Below are positions 53,810 through 62,900 of a stretch of DNA of 64,000 nt, one piece after another. Position 1 is the first letter of the stretch. Each line of letters begins with the position of its first letter. The DNA is taken from positions 78,049 to 142,048 of the forward strand of contig NZ_JAPFBW010000017.1 in the NCBI RefSeq assembly GCF_026153205.1, written 5' to 3'. Made by a program: the position numbers and the translations under genes. A model generated the notes under the pieces. That model was not told the origin of the DNA and did not search any database. It worked only from the letters and a program-made list of their open reading frames with translations. Source of the DNA: Aquabacterium sp. A7-Y. Lineage in GTDB: Bacteria; Pseudomonadota; Gammaproteobacteria; Burkholderiales; Burkholderiaceae_C.

Positions 53810-53868
53810 TTGTCCCCGACCAGGACCGTTGCCCTGGTCTTGCTGCCCCAACCGGGCAGACGTTTTTC

Positions 53869-54317
53869 ATGAGCAACAAGACAACCCGCGCTCAGATCGT
53901 TGAAGCTGCAGGAAGGAGCCCGAACACCGCATCCGGAGCTTCATCCATATCCTGATCGCCAACCAGGCTCAGATCCTGCGTTACGGTTGCCCGGTGGGCA
54001 CGCTGTGCACCGAGCTGACGAAGCTGAGTCATGCCTCGCAAGACCAGGCACAGGCGCTATTCACGCTGTTTCGGACCTGGCTGTGCCGGCAATTCACCTT
54101 GCTCGGCCGCACAGCAGACGCCGACGCGCTGGCGATGCATCTTCTCGCGCGCAGCCAGGGTGTTGCCATGTTGACGAACACCTTTCGCGATGACAAATTC
54201 ATTCAGCAGGAAGTCAAGCAGATGTGCGACTGGCTGAGATCGTGCACCGAATCGGTCCTGAGCGATCCAGGCCGAGCCGGGTTCACCATGTCCCACAAAA
54301 AACCAAAACGCACATGA
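53869..54317 (+). pseudogene. TetR-family regulator remnant with its DNA-binding region deleted
   Basis: An ATG at 53869 gives 14 codons MSNKTTRAQIVEAA, the typical first helix of a TetR regulator. Directly afterwards, in a different frame, the C-terminal domain of a LmrA/YxaF-type TetR protein runs on: RIRSFIHILIANQ, LRYGCPVGTLCTEL, LARSQGVAMLTNTF, to a stop at 54317. Roughly 50-60 residues, including the helix-turn-helix, are missing and the frame is shifted, so no functional repressor is made. The upstream promoter/operator looks intact and the end overlaps tag by ATGA. Confidence 0.8.
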
Positions 54318-54925
54318 GCACGACAATAGCAGGCCTTGATGGCAAACCACGTTGCCGCTGGTGTGCAGCTGCACCGGATTTTCTCAAATATCACGACGAG
54401 GAGTGGGGCTACCCTGTCAGTGACGATCATCGCTTGTTTGAGAAATTGAGCCTCGAAGGTTTTCAATCCGGACTGAGCTGGCGCACCATCCTTGCCAAGC
54501 GGGATAATTTCCGGGCGGCGTTCCATCAGTTCGATTTCGACAGGATCGCGGGCTTCGCTCAGCACGACCTGGATCGTTTGCTCAAGGACGAAGGCATCGT
54601 CCGCCACCGCGGCAAGATCGAGGCGGTCATCAACAATGCGCGTCGGGCGCAGGAACTGGTCCAACGGGAGGGCTCGCTGGCCGCCTTCATCTGGCGTTAT
54701 GAACCGGATCCGAAACAACTCGGGGAGCCGCAGACCGCCTCGATATCGGCCGAGTCGGTGGCATTGTCAAAGGATCTGAAAAAACTGGGCTGGAAGTTCG
54801 TCGGGCCCACCACGGTGTATGCCTTCATGCAAGCGATGGGGCTGATCAACGATCACGTCGAGGACTGTGTGAGCAGAGTCGAGGTCGAGCGCGCACGCAA
54901 GGCCTTCAGGCGACCCGCACGCTGA
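54314..54925 (+). CDS. tag: DNA-3-methyladenine glycosylase I
   Basis: 203 residues. CRWC near the start and the later His/Cys pair supply the zinc site of Tag; YHDEEWGYPVSDDHRLFEKLSLEGFQSGLSW is the family's core. It removes 3-methyladenine from alkylated DNA. The ATG overlaps the stop of the tetR remnant, so it was once coupled to that regulator. With the repressor broken it may now be expressed constitutively from the promoter at 53781. Confidence 0.94.
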   Translation: MSTTIAGLDGKPRCRWCAAAPDFLKYHDEEWGYPVSDDHRLFEKLSLEGFQSGLSWRTILAKRDNFRAAFHQFDFDRIAGFAQHDLDRLLKDEGIVRHRGKIEAVINNARRAQELVQREGSLAAFIWRYEPDPKQLGEPQTASISAESVALSKDLKKLGWKFVGPTTVYAFMQAMGLINDHVEDCVSRVEVERARKAFRRPAR

Positions 54926-54984
54926 CATCCTGCGTGTTGAGCTCGACGCGGGGGCCGGTCCTTCGGCAGGCTGGAGGAAGCAGA

Positions 54985-56478
54985 TCAACGCGGCACGAGC
55001 CGTACCGGCAAAGCGCTGGGCGTCATCGTGAACGTGAACAGCTCCTTCACCGGCGGCGCGCTCTCTTCGAGTGTGAGCGTGAAGTTGCGGGCGATCATCG
55101 AGACGGCCATCTTGATCTCGGTCATCGCGAGGTAGCGTCCCGGGCAAAAGCGCGGTCCGGCGCCGAAGGGAAAGAGCCTGCGTCCCGGGTCGCTCGCCGT
55201 CCCCTTGCGCTCGTCCGACAGCCAGCGCTCGGGGCGGAACAGGGCGGCCTGCTCGAAGTCCTCCTCCTGCTGGCCGGCATGCCGCAACACCGTCAGGATC
55301 AGGGTGCCCCGCGGCACCAGGGTGCCGCCGACCGTGACATCGCAGTTCGCTTCCAGCGTCAGGAAAGGGAACACGGGCTTCATCCGCATCGCCTCGTGGG
55401 TCGCCGCCTCCAGATAGGCAAAGCCGTCGAGCACTGCCGGCTCCTGCAGCACCTCGCCGAGATCCAGCGCTGCGTCCGCCTCGGCCGCGATGCGTGCGGC
55501 CGCTGAGGGCTCGCGTGCAAGGAAGTTCAGCAACCAGGCGATGGTGTGGGAGGTCGTGTCCTCCCCGGCCAGCACCATCGTGACGGCATTGCCGATCACG
55601 TGCTCGTCGGTGAATTCCGAGCCGGCTTCGTCGCGCGCGACAAGCAGGGCTTCGAGCATGTGCGCCGGCCGGATCCGCCGCTCGGGCTCGGCCTGCAGCC
55701 GCGCGCGCGTTTGCGCGACAAACTGCTCCACCGCGGCACGGATGCGCGCCGCGCTCGCCTCCGCGGCCCGGTCGGCCGGCAGGCGCACGTAGCGCCAGTA
55801 GGGGATCGGCGACGTCAGGCGCCGCGCCACACGCTGGAAGATGTCCTCAATGGCATGCTGCAGCGGGTCGTCGTCGCGCTCCAGCGTGTTGAGATCCTGC
55901 CCCATCGCCAGACCGATCGTGACATCCAGCGTGTAGGCCTTGAGGTCACGCAGCAGGTCGACCGGCCGGCCGATCGCCCGCGCAGCCTGCCAGCGCCGCA
56001 ACAGCCGCTGCGTCATCGTGCGCAGCTCGGGGAAGAAGTTGCGGATGACTTCGGGCGTCAGCGTGCGCATCACGAGCTTGCGCTGCTGGCGCCAGTCCTC
56101 GCCTTCCGCGGTGAACAGCCCCGTGATGCCCAACTCGGTGAGGACCCGTGTGGTCCGGGTGGAACGGATGATCGCGTCGGGACGGTCCCGCAACAAGGGG
56201 CCGATCTGGGCCGGGTCGCACACCACCAGCACCGGCTTGGGCCCCAGCTTGATCCTGTAGAGCGGGCCGAACTGCTGCGCCCAGGCTTCCATGGTCAGGT
56301 GCAGCTGGCCCGCGTCCAGCTGCGGCGCGTTGCCCAGGATGGGCACCCCGCGCGGGCCGGGCAGGTCGGCCAGCGGGCGCACGAGGCCGGGCGGATCCCC
56401 GGACCGGGACGGCGCTGCGGGCGGGTGAGGGTTCGAGGCGGGAACGCTAGGGTCCACGGGTATCTCCGAGGGGGCCAT
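54985..56478 (-). CDS. Cytochrome P450
   Basis: 497 residues. Diagnostic motifs: the oxygen-binding helix VLAGEDTTSHT, the ExxR in HEAMRM, and the haem loop FPFGAGPRFCPGR with the ligand Cys445. A Pro-rich start (LADLPGPRGVPILGN) without a membrane anchor suggests a soluble enzyme resembling CYP110/CYP102-type fatty-acid hydroxylases. It is the last gene of the PKS operon, 48 bases after the flavoprotein gene, and could hydroxylate the released lipid chain. Redox partners are not encoded here. Confidence 0.93.
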   Translation of the reverse strand: MAPSEIPVDPSVPASNPHPPAAPSRSGDPPGLVRPLADLPGPRGVPILGNAPQLDAGQLHLTMEAWAQQFGPLYRIKLGPKPVLVVCDPAQIGPLLRDRPDAIIRSTRTTRVLTELGITGLFTAEGEDWRQQRKLVMRTLTPEVIRNFFPELRTMTQRLLRRWQAARAIGRPVDLLRDLKAYTLDVTIGLAMGQDLNTLERDDDPLQHAIEDIFQRVARRLTSPIPYWRYVRLPADRAAEASAARIRAAVEQFVAQTRARLQAEPERRIRPAHMLEALLVARDEAGSEFTDEHVIGNAVTMVLAGEDTTSHTIAWLLNFLAREPSAAARIAAEADAALDLGEVLQEPAVLDGFAYLEAATHEAMRMKPVFPFLTLEANCDVTVGGTLVPRGTLILTVLRHAGQQEEDFEQAALFRPERWLSDERKGTASDPGRRLFPFGAGPRFCPGRYLAMTEIKMAVSMIARNFTLTLEESAPPVKELFTFTMTPSALPVRLVPR

Positions 56479-56526
56479 CGATGCAAGGCGTTGGATCGGC
56501 GGGGCCGGCGGCGGCCGGCCCGCGTG

Positions 56527-57813
56527 TCATCCCTGGGCGGCGCCCCGGAACGGCGGCGCGTTCGACAACGCAGACCGCGTCTTGCGCCTGACCAGCGGCA
56601 GGTGGCGGTTCAGGCGCACCAGGCCGTACAGCAGCTTCAGACGCCAGCGCAGGTAGTACGGCGCATCGAAGGCATGCCCCGCCAGCAGCGTGACGATGGC
56701 CCGGCGCACGTTGAGCGGGTTCTTGCCGGACAGGAACAGCTCGCGGAACGAGTGGTCGTAGAAGGCGTTGACGAGCCCGAAAAAGATCCGCGTGACGTCC
56801 TCGACCCGCGCCGTGTACTCGCGCCGTGCCCGCTCGGCCGATGCGCCGCCGCGGCTCAGCGCGATGACGTGCCGCGCGGCGTCACGCGCGCTTTCCATAC
56901 CGAGCGTGACACCGGTGGAGAAGATGGGGTCGAGGAAGGCCCCCGCATCGCCGCACAGGAAGTAGCCGGGGCCGGCCCACGGCGCGCAGCTGTAGGTGAA
57001 GTTGGCGACGCACTCGTTTTTGTCGGGAAACACCGCATGCCGGCACCGCTCGCTCATCTGCGGGCTGCGCTCGATGGCCCAGCGCAGCATCTCGGTGGCC
57101 CGCACGCCGGTCGCGTTGACCGCCTTGCGATCCAGCACGACACCGACGCTGGTGCGCTGGGCGTCGAGCGGGATCGACCAGAACCAGCCGTCGTCGTGGA
57201 TCACGCCGATGACGTCTCCGTCGTCGGGGGAGGACTTCCGGGCGACGCCGGTGCCGATCGCGTAGTAGGCCACCTTCTCCATCCCGCCCACCACCTGCCG
57301 GGTGCCCAGGTGGCGTCCGACCACATTGGCCTGGCCGCTGCAATCGATCAACCAGCGTCCGCGCACGGTACCGCCGGAGGTCTGGACTTCGACGTCGCCG
57401 TCGGCCAGCCGCGTGATGGACTCGACACCCTGGCGGAGTCGCACGTCCGCGCCCGCCTCGGTCGCGACACGGCACAGCATCTGGTCGAACGGCGCGCGCT
57501 CGAGGTTGAAGGCCTGCAGCTCGCCGAGCGGCCAGGCCCGCTCGAAGCGCGCGACAAAACCTTCCCGCTCGTGGCCGAACAGGAACTCGCCGCCGATCTT
57601 GCGCATGTGCGGCAGTCGGCGCAGTTCGTCCTCCAACCCCAGCTCGCGCAGCACCTGCAGGGCCCGCGGCATGAAGGACTCGCCGATCCTGTGCCGCGGG
57701 TGCTCGCCTTTCTCGAGCACCACCACGTCCAGCCCGGCGCGCGCCATCACGAGCGCCGCGATCGAGCCGGCCGGGCCGGCGCCGATGACAATGGCATCGT
57801 GAACTCGGCTCAT
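56527..57813 (-). CDS. FAD-dependent oxidoreductase of the flavin-dependent halogenase type
   Basis: 428 residues. The FAD fingerprint GAGPAGSIAALVMARAG opens the protein, followed by VVLEKGEHPRHRIGES, with the lysine at the position used by halogenases. GWFWSIPL fits the halogenase motif WxWxIP and CGDAGAFLDPIFSTGV the second FAD motif. Members either chlorinate or brominate electron-rich substrates or act as geranylgeranyl-reductase-like enzymes; the WxWxIP match favours halogenase. Its start codon overlaps the previous gene's stop (ATGA). Confidence 0.85.
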   Translation of the reverse strand: MSRVHDAIVIGAGPAGSIAALVMARAGLDVVVLEKGEHPRHRIGESFMPRALQVLRELGLEDELRRLPHMRKIGGEFLFGHEREGFVARFERAWPLGELQAFNLERAPFDQMLCRVATEAGADVRLRQGVESITRLADGDVEVQTSGGTVRGRWLIDCSGQANVVGRHLGTRQVVGGMEKVAYYAIGTGVARKSSPDDGDVIGVIHDDGWFWSIPLDAQRTSVGVVLDRKAVNATGVRATEMLRWAIERSPQMSERCRHAVFPDKNECVANFTYSCAPWAGPGYFLCGDAGAFLDPIFSTGVTLGMESARDAARHVIALSRGGASAERARREYTARVEDVTRIFFGLVNAFYDHSFRELFLSGKNPLNVRRAIVTLLAGHAFDAPYYLRWRLKLLYGLVRLNRHLPLVRRKTRSALSNAPPFRGAAQG

Positions 57814-58526
57814 GCGATCCTCCTCGGCACGAAGCTGCGAAACAGCACCTGCGTCGGACGCGGCAGGAACATCTGCACGAAGCAGCTCTCCGCCCAGGCC
57901 ACGTCGATCTCCTGGTAGAAGGGATGCGGATGGAGCGTGCCGCAGTCGCCGTCCCACTGCTGCTCGCAGCCCACACCCTCCCAGAAGAACACGCCCTGGT
58001 ACAGCCCGTCGGGATGGCGGCTCACATACTGTCCGGTGGCCTGTTCGAACTTGTAGACCGGGTCGGGGTTGGGATTGAGGAAGGTGAAGATCGGCCCGGT
58101 GTCGTCCCAGACCTCGAGCCGATGGCCGCTGTCGTCGAAGCGTCGCGAGAGCCCGGGCAGGTGCATGCCGCGCAGTTTCTGGATCTCGTCCTCGTGGGCG
58201 AGGAAGACCGGGCAGTTCGACGCGATGCGGAAGTCGTAGACGCACATGCGCGGCACCGGCATGTCGAGCGAGAGGTCGGGGTTGATGACGATGGACAGCG
58301 TCAGCTCGATGGTGTCGCGCAAGCCGCCGATCTGCGTGCCGTCGAACTTCATGTAGCCGACGTTGATCAGCGACTTGCCGGGACGCGGCTCCTTCGGACT
58401 GAGCGGGGGCGGCAGCAGCGGCAGCACATGCGCCGTGTCGACCTCGTACATGTAGTTCAGGTGCTCGTCGATCAGGTAGTCTTCGGTCGAGTCGAGCCCT
58501 GCCAGGCGGGGTCCAATGTCGATCAT
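57810..58526 (-). CDS. Acetoacetate-decarboxylase-like protein
   Basis: 238 residues. The opening EHLNYMYEVDTAHVLPLLPPPLSP and the central PVPRMCVYDFRIASNCPVFL recall the acetoacetate decarboxylase fold, but I do not find the family's Schiff-base lysine in its usual setting, so a lipocalin-like or cyclase role is as likely. It overlaps both neighbours by ATGA, showing tight coupling in the PKS operon. Function uncertain. Confidence 0.5.
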   Translation of the reverse strand: MIDIGPRLAGLDSTEDYLIDEHLNYMYEVDTAHVLPLLPPPLSPKEPRPGKSLINVGYMKFDGTQIGGLRDTIELTLSIVINPDLSLDMPVPRMCVYDFRIASNCPVFLAHEDEIQKLRGMHLPGLSRRFDDSGHRLEVWDDTGPIFTFLNPNPDPVYKFEQATGQYVSRHPDGLYQGVFFWEGVGCEQQWDGDCGTLHPHPFYQEIDVAWAESCFVQMFLPRPTQVLFRSFVPRRIA

Positions 58527-59911
58527 GCTGCGCTCCTGCGGGCGAAGCCAAAGTGTTCGGCGGCTTCGCGGATGATGCGGGCGGCCCGGCGAAGCTGCTC
58601 GCCGGTATGCTCCGAGGTGACGAACAGGCGTATGCGTGCCTCGTCCTTGGGCACGGCGGGGAACTGCATGATGCTGGTGTCGAGCCCGCGTCGCTGCAGG
58701 AAGTCGTTGAGCACGAAGGTCAGCTCGCCGTGGCGATAGAACACCGGCACGATCCAGGTTTCGCTCTGGCCGATGTCCACGTGGGGGCGCAGCAGCTCGC
58801 GCAGCAGCGCCGCGTTCTCGTGCAGGCGGGCGCGCCGCTGCACGCCGTCCTGCGACCCCGCCAGCTCCAGTCCCTTGATGAGCCCGCCGGTCACGGCCGG
58901 GTCGAGTGCGCAGGAGAACATGCGGCAGCGCGCGTACCAGTTGATGTAGCGCGCCATCTCGCGCTTGGCGATGACAGCGCCGCCGATGCCGCCGAAGCCC
59001 TTGCTGAAGGTCAGGGCGATCAGGTCGACCTCGTCGAGCACGCCGTGCACCTCGCAGGCGCCGCGGCCGCGTTCCCCGGCCACCAGGATCGAGTGCGCCT
59101 CGTCCACCAGCAGTGCCGCGCCGTGGCGCTTGCACACCGCCACGATCTCGCGCAAGGCCCCATAGTCGCCGTCGGCGCTGAAGACGCCTTCGGTGCACAC
59201 CAGCATGCGGGTGCGTTCGGGGGCGATGCGGGCCAGCACCGCGTCGAGGTTCTCGGGGTCGTTGTGACGGAAGTACAGGATCCTTCCCTTCGACAGCTGC
59301 GCGCCCTCCTGGATCGAGATGTGAGCCGACCGGTCGAGGATCACGTAGTGCCCCTGCTTCACGAACGCCGGGATCACGCCGGTGTTGACGCCGTAACCCG
59401 ACGAGAACAGCGAGACACCGCGATCGGGCAGGCCGTAGAAGTCGAGCAGCGCCTGCTCCAGCTGCCGGTGCAGCGCCAGGGTGCCGCTGAGGATCGGCGA
59501 GCTGGCCGCCCCGAGGCCGAAGCGGTCCAGCGCCGCCTTGGCCGCGTCGATGACTTGCGGGTGCACGCCGTAGCCGAGGTAGTTGTAGCTGCCGAAGTTC
59601 AGCAGCTTCAACTGCAGCCCGTCGTGGCGCTCGACGTCGACCTCCGGCGTCTGGCCGCCGAGCCGGGGTGCCTCGAAGGAGTAGGCGCCGTCGGCCAGGA
59701 TCTCGTCGACCCAGCTCGAGAAGCGCTGTGACTCGGCGTGCTCCATGCTGGTGCTGGTGGAGGCCATGTCATAGGTGAGCCTGGCGTACTGCGGCAGCCG
59801 GTCGAGGTCGAAGCCCTGCGGCTGCGCCTGCCCCTGCGTCTGCCTGCGCAGCATCTCGCGCACCAGTGCCCGCTTCTGCTCGAGCGTCAGGTTTGAATGA
59901 AGTTGGCTCAT
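58523..59911 (-). CDS. Alpha-oxoamine synthase (AONS/serine palmitoyltransferase family), PKS-associated
   Basis: 462 residues, PLP fold type I. Motifs: NFGSYNYLGYG, SSGYGVNTGVIP, LLVDEAHSILVAGERGRG and the PLP lysine in LTFSKGFGGIGG. The family condenses an amino acid with an acyl thioester, with loss of CO2, to give an alpha-aminoketone. A leading segment of about 100 residues begins TLEQKRALVREMLRRQ, similar to the short helical linkers by which PKS partners dock. It starts 11 bases after the PKS stop and overlaps the next gene by ATGA. It is the likely chain-release step. Confidence 0.88.
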   Translation of the reverse strand: MSQLHSNLTLEQKRALVREMLRRQTQGQAQPQGFDLDRLPQYARLTYDMASTSTSMEHAESQRFSSWVDEILADGAYSFEAPRLGGQTPEVDVERHDGLQLKLLNFGSYNYLGYGVHPQVIDAAKAALDRFGLGAASSPILSGTLALHRQLEQALLDFYGLPDRGVSLFSSGYGVNTGVIPAFVKQGHYVILDRSAHISIQEGAQLSKGRILYFRHNDPENLDAVLARIAPERTRMLVCTEGVFSADGDYGALREIVAVCKRHGAALLVDEAHSILVAGERGRGACEVHGVLDEVDLIALTFSKGFGGIGGAVIAKREMARYINWYARCRMFSCALDPAVTGGLIKGLELAGSQDGVQRRARLHENAALLRELLRPHVDIGQSETWIVPVFYRHGELTFVLNDFLQRRGLDTSIMQFPAVPKDEARIRLFVTSEHTGEQLRRAARIIREAAEHFGFARRSAA

Positions 59912-59922
59912 GGTTCCTCCCT

Positions 59923-62900
59923 TCAACCGATCGCCAGCAGCGCGTCGAGCTCGGCCTCGGACATCTCGTCGACCGGCACGGCCGGGGCCGGGCCGGTCTC
60001 CTCGGCAGGGGCCGCCTGCTGCGGGAACAGCGACGCGAGCACCTGCTGCGACAGCTTGGCGACGGTGACGCCGTGCATCATCAGGCTCATGGCCGACAGC
60101 TCGACCCCGAGTTCGGCGCGCACCCGGCTGATGAGCTCGATCGCCATCAGGGAGTCGACCCCCATGTTGTCGAGGCTCAGCGACACGTCGACGCGCGTGA
60201 CGTCCTGGTGCATGACACGGGCCAGTTGCTCGCGGATGCGCTCCTGCACGAGGTCGAGCCGCTGCTCGGGCGTCAACGGGCGCAGCTCGGCCACCACCGG
60301 CAGCTCCTCGCCGGCTTTGCCGCCGTCGGCCGAGACCAGCCGGGCGAAACGCGGCGAGCGCACGATGGCCCCGGCCGACGCCGCCCAGCGCGGCCAGTTC
60401 ATGTTGACCACCCCGACCTGCACCGCGTCGGCCTCCAGCAGATGGCCCAGGGCACGGGTGCAGGCCGACGACGTCAGGCTGCCGATGCCGAGGTTGTCGA
60501 GGTAGGCGGCGGTGCCTTCGTTGCGCGCCACCACCCCGACGTCGGAGATCGCGCCCCAGTTGACGGTCAGCGCCGGCAGCCCGAGCGCGCGGCGATGCCA
60601 CGCCAGCGTCTCGAGGAAGCAGTTGGCCGCGACGTAGGAGCCCTGGCCGGCGTTGCCGATGAAGGAGGCGACCGACGAGAACATCACGAAGGCCTCGAGC
60701 GGTAGCGAGCGGGTCGCCTCGTGCAGGTGCCAGGCGCCGAGCGCCTTGGGCCGCATGACGGCGGCCAGCCGCTGCCCGTCCAGCGTCTCCAGCATGCCGT
60801 CGTCAAGCACCATCGCGCCGTGCACGATGCCCTGCAGCGGTGCCATCGATTCGCCGATCCTGCGGATCAGCCGGACCACCGCCTCGCGGTCCGCCACGTC
60901 CACCGCTTCGACCCGCACGGTGGCGCCCGCGGCTTGAAGCTGCTCGATGGCTGCCTGCGCCTCCGGGCGGCTGGCCCCGCTGCGTCCGACCAGCACCAGC
61001 TCCCGCGCCCCCTGCGCCACCAGCCAGGTGGCGACTTGCAGACCGAAACCGCCGAGCCCGCCCGTGACGAGCCAGCTGCGGTCGGCGCGCACCGCGACAC
61101 CCCGGCTCTGCCCGGTCGGGACCGTGCCGGTGTTCAGGTCGATGACCAGCTTGCCGACATGCTGGGCGCGCGCCATGGTGCGGAAGGCGTCGCTGATCTC
61201 GCGCGCCGGGAAGGCCTGCGCCGGCACCGGGCGCAGCCGGCCTTCCGCGAGCAGCGCGATGACCTCCGCGTTCAAGCGGCGGAACAGCGCCGGCCGCTCC
61301 GCGCCCATGCGGTCGGTGTCGACGGCCACATACATCAGGTTGCGGTCAAAGTCGGCCAGCCCGAGCAGGCTGCCGGCCGCGATGTCCTTCTTGCCGATCT
61401 CGATGAAGCGGCCGTGCGAGGCGAGGATCGCGAGGCTCTTGCGCGCGGCCTCGCCGGCCAGCGAGTTGAGCACCACGTCGACGCCGCGCCCCTCGGTGAG
61501 CTGCAGCACCGCGTCGGCGAAGTCGAGGCTGCGCGAATCGAACACATGCTCCACGCCTCGCTCGCGCAGGAACTGCCGCTTCGCCTCCGAGCCCGCGGTG
61601 GCGATCACCTTCGCGCCGAGCCAGCGGGCGACCTCGATGGCGGCCAGGCCGACGCCGCCCGAGGCGGAATGGATCAGCAAGGTCTCGCCGGGCTGGACCT
61701 GCGCCAGGTACTTCAGCGCATAGTAGGGCGTGACATAGGCGATCAGCGACGGCGCTTCCGCGAAGTCGAGTGTCGCGGGCTTGTGGAACACGTACCCGGT
61801 GCCCACCGTGTGATAGCTGCGGAAGCAGCCGTTGGTGTCGATCGCGATGACGGGGTCGCCCGGCGCATAGTCCGTCACACCCTCGCCGACCGCGACGACG
61901 GTGCCGGAGCACTCCATGCCGAGGTGCTCGCCGATGAAGGTGGTCTCCATGTAGGCGGCCGACAGCATGTTCAGCGCCTTCATCAGATCCTTGAAGTTCA
62001 GCGAGGTGTGCTGCAGTCGGATCTCGATCTCGCCGGGTCCCGGCGGACGGCGCCGGTCGGGCACCCAGTGCAGGCTGTCGAGCACCCCGGGCGTCCCGAG
62101 CTCCAGCCGCACCGGCTCGTCCATCGAGCGCTCGGTGGTGCCAGCGGCCTCCGGCCGCCAGCGGTCGAGCCGCGGGACGTGGCGCGCGCCGGCACGCAGC
62201 GCGATCTCGTCCTCCGCGCCACCGCCCTGCAGTTCGGCGAGCAGGCGGCCGACCTCGGTGTCTCGGCTGTCGAGGTCGACGAGTTTGACGCGCAGCGCCG
62301 GCTGCTCGGTCATCACCACCCGCCCCAGCCCCCAGACCGCGCCGGCCGCGGGTTCCACCGCAGCGTCGCCGACCGGCACCGCGCCGCGTGTCGCGACGAT
62401 CAGCCGCACCGGCGATGCGGCCTGGATGAGCTGCTGTGCCAGGTCGAGCAAGGCCGCGCAGGCTGCTTCGCCGCTCGGATCCTGCTCGGGGTTCAGGTCC
62501 ACTGCGCGCAGGTCGAGCACGCCGTCCGGTGCCTCGCCTCGGGCAAGGCGCTCCGCCAGCGCCTCGCCGCGGACCAGCTCGGTGCCGAGGCCGGCCGCCC
62601 GGGCCGCGTCGACGAGGCGGCCGGCCAGTGCCGGCCGGTCGGCGACGACCAGCCAGTGCTGGCCCTGCACAGGCGTCGGCTCGATGGCCGGCGCCTGCTC
62701 CCAGCGCCAGGTGTACAACTGGCTCGACATCTCGTCGCTGGCCGGCTCGCTGCCGATGCGCTGGCAACGCACGCCTTCCACCTCGGCCAGCACCTGGCCC
62801 TGTGCATCGACGATGCAGATCTCGCCCTGGATCGACATCGCGTTGCGCCGCGACACCCGCACGTGCGCCAGCACCGCGGCACCGGCGCGCCCGTGAAGCC

